A stretch of 40,191 nucleotides of DNA from Firmicutes bacterium M10-2 (lineage in GTDB: Bacteria; Bacillota_I; Bacilli_A; Erysipelotrichales; Erysipelotrichaceae). This document shows positions 6,719-14,534 of this stretch, piece after piece. The DNA lies in the NCBI GenBank assembly GCA_000403415.2, contig KE159696.1:231893-272083 (forward strand). The letters are read 5' to 3'. Numbering within the stretch: the first letter of the stretch is position 1; every line of letters begins with the position of its first letter. The translations under genes were made by a program, and so were the position numbers. The notes under the pieces are model-generated. The model was not told the DNA's origin. It made no database searches and worked only from the letters and a program-made list of their open reading frames with translations.

Positions 6719-7921
6719 CTATTCCTCTCCTTTGACAATATCCAATACGATTTTCACCATACGATCCATCTGCTGTATGCTGGCGAACTCATACCGTCCG
6801 TGGTGATTATACGATCCGGTACCTAGATTCGGACAAATTAATCCTCGTTCAGTAAGCATCGCTCCGTCTGTTCCTCCCCGGACCGGGGTCGATACAGGAG
6901 ATAATCCGGCTTTTTCAATGGCTGCTTTTGCCCTTTCGACCGCTCTCATATCTCCGTTCATATATTGTTTCATATTGGCATATTGTTTGGTAATATCCAC
7001 ATGGATACAGTCCTTGTATCGTTCGTTCATGGATCGTTGAATGTCGATCATAGTTTGAATTTGCTTTTCAAATTTTTCATTGTCATGTTCTCGTAAAATG
7101 TATACAAGTTTTGCCTGATCGCATTCTCCCTCCATGGATACAAGATGATAAAACCCTTGTCGTCCTTCGGTCTTTGCGGGAATTTCATCTTCAGGAAGTT
7201 GTGATGCGAATTCTACCGCAAGAAGGGCGGCATTAACCATTCGATCTTTTGCATCTCCGGGATGAATCGCTACACCTTGAATGGTCACAACGGCCTGTGC
7301 CGCATTAAATGTTTCATAATCCACTGCGTCAATACGATCACCATCTACTGTATAAGCGTATTCTACCGGAAAGGCGGAAAGGTCAAAATGATCAACACCT
7401 CGACCGATTTCTTCATCGGGAGTAAATGCAATTACGATCTTTCCGTGCTCGATATTGTTTTTAACAATTTGTTCCATCGCTTCCATAATAATGGCAATAC
7501 CTGCTTTATCATCTCCACCTAATAAAGTCATTCCATCTGTTACGATCAAATCATCGCCGATGACTTTCGACAAAGACGGAAACCGATTCGGATCCATGCT
7601 GTATCGTTCATTAAGCTTGATCTCTGTTCCATCGTATTGTTCGATGATGCGTGGCTTTACATTTTTTCCGCTGATTTCAGAAGCGGTATCCATATGAGCG
7701 ATAAAACCAATCGGCGTTTTGTTTTTTTCTGTATTGGCGTTTAAGGTCGCATAAACGGTCCCTTTTTGTTCAAATACTTGATCCATTCCGATTTCTTTGC
7801 ATTGTTTAACAAGTTCATTAGCAAGGATCAATTGTTTTTGAGTGCTCGGCACGCTTTGACTGCTTTCATCGGATTGTGTATCAAATGTAACGTAATGTAA
7901 TAACTTTTCAGCTGCTGACAT
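6719..7921 (-). CDS. pepT: Peptidase T (tripeptide aminopeptidase)
   Basis: The protein is 400 residues, close to the family norm of about 410. Zinc ligands and catalytic residues are in place: GFIAHMDTA (His76), LLGGDDKAG with the bridging aspartate, FTPDEEIGRG with the catalytic and ligand glutamates, YTVDGD, and YNHHGRYE near the C-terminus. PepT removes the N-terminal residue of tripeptides in the cytoplasm. GGGAGG lies 6 bases before the ATG. It follows the pyrophosphatase gene by 18 bases in the same operon. Confidence 0.95.
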   Translation of the reverse strand: MSAAEKLLHYVTFDTQSDESSQSVPSTQKQLILANELVKQCKEIGMDQVFEQKGTVYATLNANTEKNKTPIGFIAHMDTASEISGKNVKPRIIEQYDGTEIKLNERYSMDPNRFPSLSKVIGDDLIVTDGMTLLGGDDKAGIAIIMEAMEQIVKNNIEHGKIVIAFTPDEEIGRGVDHFDLSAFPVEYAYTVDGDRIDAVDYETFNAAQAVVTIQGVAIHPGDAKDRMVNAALLAVEFASQLPEDEIPAKTEGRQGFYHLVSMEGECDQAKLVYILREHDNEKFEKQIQTMIDIQRSMNERYKDCIHVDITKQYANMKQYMNGDMRAVERAKAAIEKAGLSPVSTPVRGGTDGAMLTERGLICPNLGTGSYNHHGRYEFASIQQMDRMVKIVLDIVKGEE

Positions 7922-7939
7922 CTTTTTCCTCCCGTATTT

Positions 7940-9538
7940 TTAAATAAGTTCTTTGGATAATCCCGGAACGATTTGCTTCTTGCGGGAAACAAATCCTTGT
8001 TTTTCAAACTCGGATATGGTGGTGGCAAGAAGTCCGGAAAGTTTTCCGGTATATAGGAATCGCGATCCTTTTCCTTCCACATTCGTAAATACCATTAAAT
8101 AAAGATCCATATGTTTCACTTTATTTTGCTCTTCCATAAAATGAATAAACTCATCGCGTATTTCATCTACGACCGCAAAATCAAAAATAAAGACTTGCGA
8201 TACACATACATGATATCCGTTAAGGATATATTCTTTCGAATCATTATTTAATATGGAATCGAATTCTTTTCCTTTAATAGTTGCGGTATTTTCGAAAAGA
8301 TCTTTAGCCATCGCATCCAGATCGAGATCATAATCTTTGGCAATGCGTTTTGCAATCATCTTATCGATTGGTGTGCATGTCGGAGAATTGAAATTCATCG
8401 TATCTGAGATCATGGCGTAAGCTACCAGTTTTGCAACCTTTTCGCTCATCTTGATTCGATATTCGTCATACATCATCGCAATAATCGTATTCGAGCTGCC
8501 GACGATCATATTCCTGAATACGATCGGACGATCAGTTTCGATATCTCCGATACGATGATGATCGACAATTTCGATAATTTCGCCTTGATCAATATCATTG
8601 ATCGTCTGTTTCTTTTCATTATGATCCACAAGGATAAACTGCTTTTTGCTGGACTTGAGCAAGTGATACCTTGCCACTGATCCGATCAAGCGTCCTTGTT
8701 GAACAACAGGGTAGGAAGAATGCCTTGTTTTGAGCATTTCCCGTTCCACATCTTCCAAATATTCATTTTTATTGAATTGGATCATTTGTTTTGCAGGGGT
8801 CATGATTCTCGATACCGGAATGGCCCGATAAACCATTTGAATGATCTTCATGATATTATATGGTGTATTAATAAGGGTCACACCCATTTGTCGTGCCATT
8901 TCGACAATATAGTCATTTGGTATGAAGTTTTCGGCAATTAAGATCATCGCACATCCCTTGGCCATACTTTTGATCATAGAATCTTCGTGATCATTTAGTA
9001 CCATAATTGCGCCTTTCAGATCTCGATCCATCAGTTTTTTATCAGCAATACGCACATCTCCGCTCAACGGAATATTTCCTTCCAAAATCGTCTTTCCTTT
9101 CAGAACCTTTCGGAAATTATCGATTGGTGTTACCTTTAACAATTCTTTTGTAATATTGAGATCCTGCATTTGAATCTTTGAAATATCCCCCAAAGTTACG
9201 AGGCCTTTATAATTGTCGTCCTTGTCTTGAATATAAAGTGTTTTTGCATTGTTTTCGATCAATACATCCCATCCGGTACGCAAGGTGTCATTTTCATCGA
9301 CTGTATAAGCTTCATCAATTTCAATTTCGGATAATGTGGATTTTGCGGTCGAAATATGAATCGGCGGCGTCACTCCGACTTTTTTTAAAATATATTCCGT
9401 TTCAGGATTCAAATGTCCGATACGGGCAGGAATTGCATTGATTCCTTGTGCTTGTTTGAGTGATGCTAGCGCGATTGCTCCGCAAATCGAATCGGTATCC
9501 GGATTCTTATGTCCAATGACATAAATCGGCTGTTGCAT
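7940..9538 (-). CDS. ppaC: Manganese-dependent inorganic pyrophosphatase with CBS and DRTGG domains
   Basis: At 532 residues this is the long regulated form of family II pyrophosphatase; the plain form is about 310. DHH-family metal ligands appear in GHKNPDTDS (His10, Asp14, Asp16) and in VDHHRIGD. Between the two halves of the DHH domain sit CBS segments and a DRTGG-like segment, about residues 70-305. In characterised CBS-PPases AMP/ADP inhibit and ATP or diadenosine polyphosphates activate. The DHHA2 domain is at about 410-530, with SRKKQIVPGLSKE near the end. The enzyme hydrolyses pyrophosphate and so pulls biosynthesis forward. GGAGG lies 9 bases before the ATG. It is the first gene of the operon. 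Confidence 0.95.
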   Translation of the reverse strand: MQQPIYVIGHKNPDTDSICGAIALASLKQAQGINAIPARIGHLNPETEYILKKVGVTPPIHISTAKSTLSEIEIDEAYTVDENDTLRTGWDVLIENNAKTLYIQDKDDNYKGLVTLGDISKIQMQDLNITKELLKVTPIDNFRKVLKGKTILEGNIPLSGDVRIADKKLMDRDLKGAIMVLNDHEDSMIKSMAKGCAMILIAENFIPNDYIVEMARQMGVTLINTPYNIMKIIQMVYRAIPVSRIMTPAKQMIQFNKNEYLEDVEREMLKTRHSSYPVVQQGRLIGSVARYHLLKSSKKQFILVDHNEKKQTINDIDQGEIIEIVDHHRIGDIETDRPIVFRNMIVGSSNTIIAMMYDEYRIKMSEKVAKLVAYAMISDTMNFNSPTCTPIDKMIAKRIAKDYDLDLDAMAKDLFENTATIKGKEFDSILNNDSKEYILNGYHVCVSQVFIFDFAVVDEIRDEFIHFMEEQNKVKHMDLYLMVFTNVEGKGSRFLYTGKLSGLLATTISEFEKQGFVSRKKQIVPGLSKELI

Positions 9539-9574
9539 GTATAATTTCCTCCGTTATATTATTCTTTCCTAGGT

Positions 9575-9580
9575 ATTATA
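9575..9580 (-). promoter_or_regulatory. -10 box of the pyrophosphatase operon
   Basis: TATAAT reads on the minus strand 36 bases before the ppaC start. The -35 position falls inside the HU terminator hairpin (GTTCAA or TTCAAG, weak). The promoter is therefore overlapped by the preceding terminator. Confidence 0.55.
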
Positions 9581-9582
9581 TC

Positions 9583-9609
9583 ACGAAAAAAAAGAGCTTG
9601 AACGCTCTT
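9583..9609 (-). terminator. HU gene terminator
   Basis: AGAGC-GTTCA-AGCTCT followed by T8 on the minus strand, beginning right at the stop codon of the HU gene. Confidence 0.85.
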
Positions 9610-9895
9610 ATTTGTTTACTGAATCCTTTAAACCTTTGCTGGCTTTGAATTTGATCGATTTCGATGCGGCAATATCGATTTGTTCTTTAGTCGCCGGATT
9701 GATTCCTTTGCGTGCCGCACGTTCGCTAATTGTGAATTTGCCAAATCCTTTAATATCCACTGTTCCTTCTTCAGCTAATGTTTCAGCCATTTGATCGAAT
9801 ACATTTTGGACATATCGCGTTGCGTCTTTTTTCGACACATTCAATTCTTGAGCCATCTTATCGACTAAATCCTTTTTTGTTAGCATTAAAGCCAT
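9608..9895 (-). CDS. hup: DNA-binding protein HU
   Basis: The protein is 95 residues, the normal HU size. It shows LTKKDLVDKMA at the N-terminus, GFGKFTISERAARKGINP at about 56-73 with the conserved GFG turn and the proline at the tip of the DNA-binding arm, and FKASKGLKDSVN at the end. HU forms dimers that bend and wrap DNA non-specifically. GGAGGAAGG precedes the ATG. It is a single-gene unit with its own promoter and terminator. Confidence 0.97.
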   Translation of the reverse strand: MALMLTKKDLVDKMAQELNVSKKDATRYVQNVFDQMAETLAEEGTVDIKGFGKFTISERAARKGINPATKEQIDIAASKSIKFKASKGLKDSVNK

Positions 9896-9928
9896 TGTTC
9901 CTTCCTCCTTAAATTAAAGATCGTCCTT

Positions 9929-9957
9929 ATCATAGCATTATTTATTTTGCGATTCAA
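9929..9957 (-). promoter_or_regulatory. HU promoter
   Basis: On the minus strand TTGAAT (9957-9952), 17-base spacer, TATGAT (9934-9929), with a TGC extended -10. The 5' leader is short and leads directly to the AGGAGG site. Confidence 0.75.
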
Positions 9958-9983
9958 TCAAAGGGAAAATTGTTTTTAATGTA

Positions 9984-10012
9984 TTGTGTATTCTTTTATT
10001 AGCTGATATAAT
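9984..10012 (+). promoter_or_regulatory. tRNA-Thr promoter
   Basis: TTGTGT (9984-9989), 17-base spacer, TATAAT (10007-10012), 16 bases before the tRNA 5' end. Confidence 0.75.
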
Positions 10013-10028
10013 AAACAAGATTTCAAGC

Positions 10029-10102
10029 GCCGGTATAGTATAATGGCAATACACGTCCATGGTAAGGATGAACTCGTGGTTCAATTCCGCGTACCGGCAC
10101 CA
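10029..10102 (+). tRNA. tRNA-Thr (anticodon GGT)
   Basis: A complete cloverleaf can be folded by hand. The acceptor is GCCGGTA/TACCGGC with discriminator A and encoded CCA. The D stem is GTAT/ATAC with loop AATGGCA. The anticodon stem is CGTCC/GGATG with loop ATGGTAA, and the T arm is CGTGG/CCGCG with loop TTCAATT. Bases 34-36 read GGT, which decodes ACC and ACT. The small D loop and four-base variable region make it a compact 74-nt molecule. Confidence 0.9.
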
Positions 10103-10112
10103 GTTGAAAATC

Positions 10113-10137
10113 ACCCTTTATTTAAAGGGTTTTTTTA
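10113..10137 (+). terminator. tRNA-Thr terminator
   Basis: ACCCTTTA-TT-TAAAGGGT followed by T7, 11 bases after the CCA end. Confidence 0.85.
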
Positions 10138-10197
10138 TGCCAATTTTTAATTGGTGTGCTTTTTTCTATCTTAACAACAACGAACTTGTATAATAAA

Positions 10198-10232
10198 ACA
10201 AAAAAGACTGCCGACTTATTTGTCAACAGTCC
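10198..10232 (-). terminator. maf terminator
   Basis: On the minus strand GACTG..GAC pairs with GTC..CAGTC across a short loop and is followed by a T-rich run, eight bases after the maf stop. Confidence 0.65.
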
Positions 10233-10239
10233 GAAACGA

Positions 10240-10809
10240 CTATACAGCTGTTTTTTGCATACGAAGCATTTCTTCCAAAACTCCATTCGTCTTTTCTTTC
10301 GGTAATCCAACCACATTAGAATAGGATCCTTCGATGTGGTCCACAAAACCACATTCCTGAATACCGTATGAACCTGCTTTGTCCATACAACGTCCTGAAT
10401 TCACATAATCAAGAATCTCTTGTTTATTTAGATCACGGAAATATACTTGTGTAGTTTCGCAAAAAGAAATATCCATATTTTTTATTGAAACACAAACACC
10501 TGTTTTTACTTCATGTTTTCGGCCACTCAAATCAACCAGCACATCAATGGCTTCATTTTGAGATACTGGTTTTCCTAAAACCTTGTCATCCAACACAACG
10601 ATTGTATCTGCGGCGACGATACAATCGTTCGGAAATTGTTTTTGAACTTCTTTCGCTTTCTCGATCGCAAGAATTTCGACAGCGCGATCGATTCCCATTT
10701 CCAAATCAAGTTTTTCTTCTCCATGACTTGGAACTACATCGAAATCGTACCCAAGATCTGCCAAGATTTCCTTCCTTCTTGGAGATTGGCTTGCTAAAAC
10801 GATTTTCAT
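10240..10809 (-). CDS. maf: Maf family nucleoside triphosphate pyrophosphatase
   Basis: The protein is 189 residues, the family norm. The N-terminal signature ASQSPRRKEIL (6-16) is the Maf phosphate-binding loop, and ADTIVVLDDKVLGKP (about 67-81) carries the catalytic aspartate. The family removes pyrophosphate from non-canonical or pyrimidine nucleoside triphosphates; dTTP/UTP pyrophosphatase is the usual call for this subtype. It is cytoplasmic. AGAAGGAG lies 6 bases before the ATG. It is flanked by terminators on both sides and looks like a single-gene unit. Confidence 0.93.
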   Translation of the reverse strand: MKIVLASQSPRRKEILADLGYDFDVVPSHGEEKLDLEMGIDRAVEILAIEKAKEVQKQFPNDCIVAADTIVVLDDKVLGKPVSQNEAIDVLVDLSGRKHEVKTGVCVSIKNMDISFCETTQVYFRDLNKQEILDYVNSGRCMDKAGSYGIQECGFVDHIEGSYSNVVGLPKEKTNGVLEEMLRMQKTAV

Positions 10810-10856
10810 ATTGACTCCTTCTAATACTGTCTTTTATTTTAACACGAAGCCCTATC

Positions 10857-10890
10857 AAAAAAAACCAATCCAATTATGTGAATTGGTCTT
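10857..10890 (-). terminator. Terminator of the thrC-thrB-ACT-DUF1461 operon
   Basis: On the minus strand ACCAATT-CACAT-AATTGG is followed by ATTGGT and a T-rich run, just after the DUF1461 stop codon. Confidence 0.75.
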
Positions 10891-10893
10891 TCT

Positions 10894-11589
10894 TTATCCG
10901 TCACTTCCGATTGGTAATTTCTTTTTTAATAAAATATAGGCAACCGCTTCCAAAGGAAGAAGACCCAACATAAAATGGATCAATATTTTTACCACTAACG
11001 TAAAAAACATTTTCTCAGGACAAATGACGATCATAAAATCGGTTGCAGGATCCAAAAGCCATAAATCATTTGTAAAAAACACACCATGAAAGTGGGTCCA
11101 AAAATCGGTAAAATCAGTTAAGATCCAAATACCTAGCCATACTATCACTAATAAAAAACATAAAGTTGCCGATAACAATCCTGCACACAATTGTCCAAGT
11201 ATCTTTTTCAAATCACGATATCGATATGTGATCCATAATACGCAGCCGATCCCGATTCCTATCGCCCCTATTAGCACTCGCATCGCAACATCATACAAAT
11301 GCTTCACATCCATCATATGAGTTTTTTCTTTTTCATTGTATACTTCCACTTCTTTTCCGTAACGAATGATCGTGTCGTCCAAATTTTCCCGTTTGCCTAG
11401 GACATAATCAAGCATCATATCCATGCTTTTGTTTAAATCCCCTTCACTGACTCCAATTTGACTTGCAAGGTTGCTTTCCTTGTAAAACTGCTCATAAAAC
11501 GAAGTGGAAAACGCATCAATACGTACGCAGCCTAGAAGAAGAGCAAGAATCACACACCATCCAAATACAAAACGAATTAACTTAGTCAT
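10894..11589 (-). CDS. DUF1461 / TIGR01906-type integral membrane protein
   Basis: The protein is 231 residues with the layout of this uncharacterised Firmicutes family. A first membrane helix at about 5-24 is followed by an outside segment of about 75 residues with LDYVLGKREN. Three further helices lie at about 103-122, 133-158 and 193-220. The HFHGVFFTND..WLLDP..D stretch in the outside loop is typical of the family. The start overlaps the ACT gene stop as ATGA, so it is the last gene of the threonine operon. The role is unknown; it may only be carried along, though the tight coupling hints at a link. Confidence 0.8.
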   Translation of the reverse strand: MTKLIRFVFGWCVILALLLGCVRIDAFSTSFYEQFYKESNLASQIGVSEGDLNKSMDMMLDYVLGKRENLDDTIIRYGKEVEVYNEKEKTHMMDVKHLYDVAMRVLIGAIGIGIGCVLWITYRYRDLKKILGQLCAGLLSATLCFLLVIVWLGIWILTDFTDFWTHFHGVFFTNDLWLLDPATDFMIVICPEKMFFTLVVKILIHFMLGLLPLEAVAYILLKKKLPIGSDG

Positions 11590-12029
11590 TCGACAGCAAC
11601 AAGTTCTACTTTTTCCACGACATCCAACGTCTGCATCAATCGTTGGAGATCGTCCATGCTGACTACAATTTCGGTAATATCGATTGTTAGCGTAACCGAA
11701 GCGATCCCGTTGATAGGAATGGATTGATTCAGCGCGACAATATTGACTTTTTGAGCAGAAAGAACACTCAGCACACTAGACAGCGATCCGGGTTCATTTT
11801 TCAAAATAATCGTAAAAATCGCTTTTCTTTTGGAAGAATCTTGATTAAATGCAAATACCGCATCTTTATATTTATAAAACGTTCCGCGACTGATTCCCAC
11901 CCGCTTCACCGCTTCGGAAATTCGACGAGCCTGCCCGCTTTGCAGCAAAGTCTGGGCCTCCATAACCTTGTCAAGCACTTTGGGAAGAATATCACTTGAA
12001 ACAACATAATATTTATTCATATAAAACAT
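11586..12029 (-). CDS. ACT domain protein with N-terminal HTH, PheB-like (UPF0735)
   Basis: The protein is 147 residues in the PheB-type arrangement. The N-terminal part has a helix-turn-helix-like segment, ISEAVKRVGISRGTFYKYKDAVF, around residues 37-60. A C-terminal ACT domain begins near AIFTIILKNEPGSLS (about 69-83), and ACT domains bind amino acids. It overlaps thrB by 17 bases and is cotranscribed with thrC and thrB. A role as a threonine- or homoserine-sensing regulator is plausible but unproven. The first ATG is only 3 bases from AAGGAG. A second in-frame ATG at 12020 has a 13-base spacer and matches the usual MNKYYVVSS start, so the true start is uncertain between the two. Confidence 0.85.
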   Translation of the reverse strand: MFYMNKYYVVSSDILPKVLDKVMEAQTLLQSGQARRISEAVKRVGISRGTFYKYKDAVFAFNQDSSKRKAIFTIILKNEPGSLSSVLSVLSAQKVNIVALNQSIPINGIASVTLTIDITEIVVSMDDLQRLMQTLDVVEKVELVAVE

Positions 12030-12873
12030 ACGCTCCTTTCTTTGCTACATGGAATCTTCTTGTTTCCAGATCACCTAATAAAGAAACACATTGATCTATC
12101 TTTTCGCTTTCATTGGATAAAACGATCATAGTCGATCCGCTTCCGGAAATCCAAAGCGGAAGTTCAAGATCCCGACAACAGGTCCTGATTCGATCATAGG
12201 AATCAATAAGCGAGCTCCGATACGGTTCATGCAAATGATCAACACTACATTCCCGAAGCAAAAACTCATCTCCTTGGCAAAGTGCCACTTCCATTAAAAG
12301 AGCATTCGCCACTTGATCTTTCGCGTCTTGAAAAGATACTTCTTTCGGAAGCACAGTTCTGGCTTTTTTAGTCGATACTTCTATATCGGGCACAATCACA
12401 ACACCGCCCCATTCTTTGATCGGCAGTTGTCGGGAAACCACTTTCTTTCCGAATTGCTTACTAACGCAGGCTCCGCCAAATAGTGCCGGAGCCACATTAT
12501 CAGGATGCCCTTCCATCTTTGTAGCAAGAATAAGCAGATCTTCCTTGCTCAAAGGGTCATTGAACCATGCATTGGCCCCCATCAATCCGGCAACGATGCA
12601 TGTTGCCGAGCTACCAAGACCTCGAGCAAAAGGAATTGTCGAATCAATCTTTAAATGAAAAGTTGGCAACTCTTTTCCGAGTGCATCACACACTTCCCGA
12701 AACGCCTGCACCACCAAATTCTCCTCAGTCCGATATTCTTCTGGACATCCTTCGATTTGAAGCTTTTCGCTATGCAGAAACGTAAAGGTTCCGACCCAGT
12801 CAATCGCAAGACCCATGCAATCAAAGCCTATGCAGCAATTTGCGCTCGTCGCCGGAACAACCACTTTGATCAT
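12013..12873 (-). CDS. thrB: Homoserine kinase
   Basis: The protein is 286 residues of the GHMP kinase family. VVPATSANCCIGFDCMG starts the fold, ARGLGSSATC (about 89-98) is the ATP-binding glycine/serine loop, and LWISGSGSTM near the C-terminus is the third GHMP motif. It phosphorylates homoserine to O-phosphohomoserine, the substrate of threonine synthase encoded just upstream. Its ATG overlaps the thrC stop by four bases (ATGA). Threonine feedback inhibition is common in the family but cannot be judged here. Confidence 0.95.
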   Translation of the reverse strand: MIKVVVPATSANCCIGFDCMGLAIDWVGTFTFLHSEKLQIEGCPEEYRTEENLVVQAFREVCDALGKELPTFHLKIDSTIPFARGLGSSATCIVAGLMGANAWFNDPLSKEDLLILATKMEGHPDNVAPALFGGACVSKQFGKKVVSRQLPIKEWGGVVIVPDIEVSTKKARTVLPKEVSFQDAKDQVANALLMEVALCQGDEFLLRECSVDHLHEPYRSSLIDSYDRIRTCCRDLELPLWISGSGSTMIVLSNESEKIDQCVSLLGDLETRRFHVAKKGAYVLYE

Positions 12874-14339
12874 AACAACTCCTCCAAACCTTGCTCGACC
12901 ACTTGCTTCATCTGATCTACAGCGATGACTTCTTTATGAAGAATTTCTTTTGTTTCAAGCTGTGCCAGTGGTGCGGGAACTTCATCTTGGCAAATAGAGC
13001 TTAATTTTCTTAAAGCATCCCACTCATCATTGCTTTGTTGTCCCAATGCGTCCAAAACATCAATACTAAACTTGTACGGAGATGCAGTCGCAAGCGCGAC
13101 AACCGGTCGGTCTGCCCTCTCTTTTGCAACTTTGTATCCGATTGCCGTATGGGGATCAAGCACCACATCGGTTTTTTCATACACTTGCCGGATAATTTGT
13201 TTTGTTTGCTCATCCGTTACGAAATCACCAACAAATAAAGCTTGAATTTTCCCTAAAACTTCCGATCCTACATCATAACGACCTGTCGTATTGAGATCAT
13301 TCATCCATTTTGCGACCAATTCGGTATCTTTACCGCTCATATAATACAGCAGCCTTTCCAAATTGGACGAAACCAGGATATCCATACTTGGCGAGATCGT
13401 CTGGATAAATTCACGGTTCTTATCATAGATTCCGGTTTTCAAAAAATCGGTCAGAACTTTATTGGAGTTGCTCGCAACATAAAATTTTTCTACAGGAAGT
13501 CCCATTAAATAGGCATAATATCCTGCAAGAACATCTCCGAAATTTCCGGTCGGTACACTGAAAGATACTTTATCTCCCAATTGGATCGCATTTTCTTTGA
13601 CTAAATCTTTATATGCCTCAAAATAATAGACAATCTGCGGAACAAGACGCCCTACATTAATAGAGTTTGCACTCGTCAACATAACACCTTGTTTGGCTGC
13701 CTTTTCATTGAGATCTTGATCCATAAATAATTGTTTGACTGTCGTTTGTGCATCATCAAAATTACCTTGAATCGCAAATACCTTTACATTTTTTCCTTCT
13801 TGGGTTGCCATTTGCCGATACTGGATCTGGCTGACCTTATTGTGGGGATAAAATACTTCAATCGCAATATGTTCTACATCTTGAAAGCCGGACATGGCCG
13901 CTTTCCCGGTATCACCACTCGTTGCGGTCATGATCATCGCTTTCTGGTTTGTGCTCTTTAGCGCTGTGCTCATCAATTGCGGAAGCAAAGTTAAGGCCAC
14001 ATCCTTAAATGCGCTTGTCGGTCCGTGAAATAATTCCAACACATACACATCATCTACTTTTCTTAGCGGAGTGATTTCCGATCTTGAAAAAGAATGTCCG
14101 TAAGCATTTTGGATACATGATTCCAATTCATCTTCTGTATAATCGGGAAGCAGGTTTTTTAAAATATATGCTGCATTTTGCAAATAATTTTGATCCACAA
14201 TCTTTTTTAAATCAACCTTGATCGAATCAAGATCCGGACGCACAAACAAACCGCCATCCGGTGCGATTCCTTTTAATATGGTTTGCTTGGCAGTTGCTTT
14301 AATTTCTTCATTTCTTGTTGATACATATAAGTTTTCCAT
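12870..14339 (-). CDS. thrC: Threonine synthase
   Basis: The protein is 489 residues from the ATG at 14339. It starts MENLYVSTRNEE, as is normal for the longer ThrC class with the N-terminal domain. An in-frame ATG at 14372 would add 11 unrelated residues. LFHGPTSAFKDVAL holds the PLP-binding Lys112, and MTATSGDTGKAAM (about 137-149) is the phosphate-binding loop region. It converts O-phosphohomoserine to threonine. It is the first gene of the leftward unit thrC-thrB-ACT-DUF1461, divergent from hom-lysC-asd. Only a weak ribosome site (AGCAGGG) precedes it. Confidence 0.95.
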   Translation of the reverse strand: MENLYVSTRNEEIKATAKQTILKGIAPDGGLFVRPDLDSIKVDLKKIVDQNYLQNAAYILKNLLPDYTEDELESCIQNAYGHSFSRSEITPLRKVDDVYVLELFHGPTSAFKDVALTLLPQLMSTALKSTNQKAMIMTATSGDTGKAAMSGFQDVEHIAIEVFYPHNKVSQIQYRQMATQEGKNVKVFAIQGNFDDAQTTVKQLFMDQDLNEKAAKQGVMLTSANSINVGRLVPQIVYYFEAYKDLVKENAIQLGDKVSFSVPTGNFGDVLAGYYAYLMGLPVEKFYVASNSNKVLTDFLKTGIYDKNREFIQTISPSMDILVSSNLERLLYYMSGKDTELVAKWMNDLNTTGRYDVGSEVLGKIQALFVGDFVTDEQTKQIIRQVYEKTDVVLDPHTAIGYKVAKERADRPVVALATASPYKFSIDVLDALGQQSNDEWDALRKLSSICQDEVPAPLAQLETKEILHKEVIAVDQMKQVVEQGLEELL

Positions 14340-14401
14340 TTCAAACCCTGCTATGCTCTTCCCCCTCGCCATTTCACGAACATAGCTTTTCCTTTCCTTT
14401 A

Positions 14402-14424
14402 GAAATTTCTTGCGAGGAATTTCC
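14402..14424. promoter_or_regulatory. Palindromic element in the thrC/hom divergent region
   Basis: GAAATT-TCTTGCGAGG-AATTTC forms a dyad in the 195-bp divergent intergenic region, in the thrC 5' leader. It could be an operator for the cotranscribed HTH/ACT protein or an RNA hairpin. No T-box, riboswitch or leader peptide was recognised in this region. Confidence 0.35.
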
Positions 14425-14454
14425 CATATTCTTCATTTTCATTCACATTGTTTC

Positions 14455-14483
14455 TTGAAAAAGAACAACTCCTATGATACAAT
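14455..14483 (+). promoter_or_regulatory. hom-lysC-asd promoter
   Basis: TTGAAA (14455-14460), 17-base spacer, TACAAT (14478-14483). The start of transcription would be near 14490, leaving a leader of about 45 bases that ends in AAGGAGG. Confidence 0.85.
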
Positions 14484-14534
14484 GTTCGCGTTTTAAATAC
14501 AAGTGTTTTCTAAAAAGAAACAAGGAGGGTTTGT

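Noticed and set aside
14373-14534. T-box or threonine riboswitch before the threonine genes
   Set aside because: No T-box sequence, specifier loop or terminator/antiterminator pair was seen on either strand.
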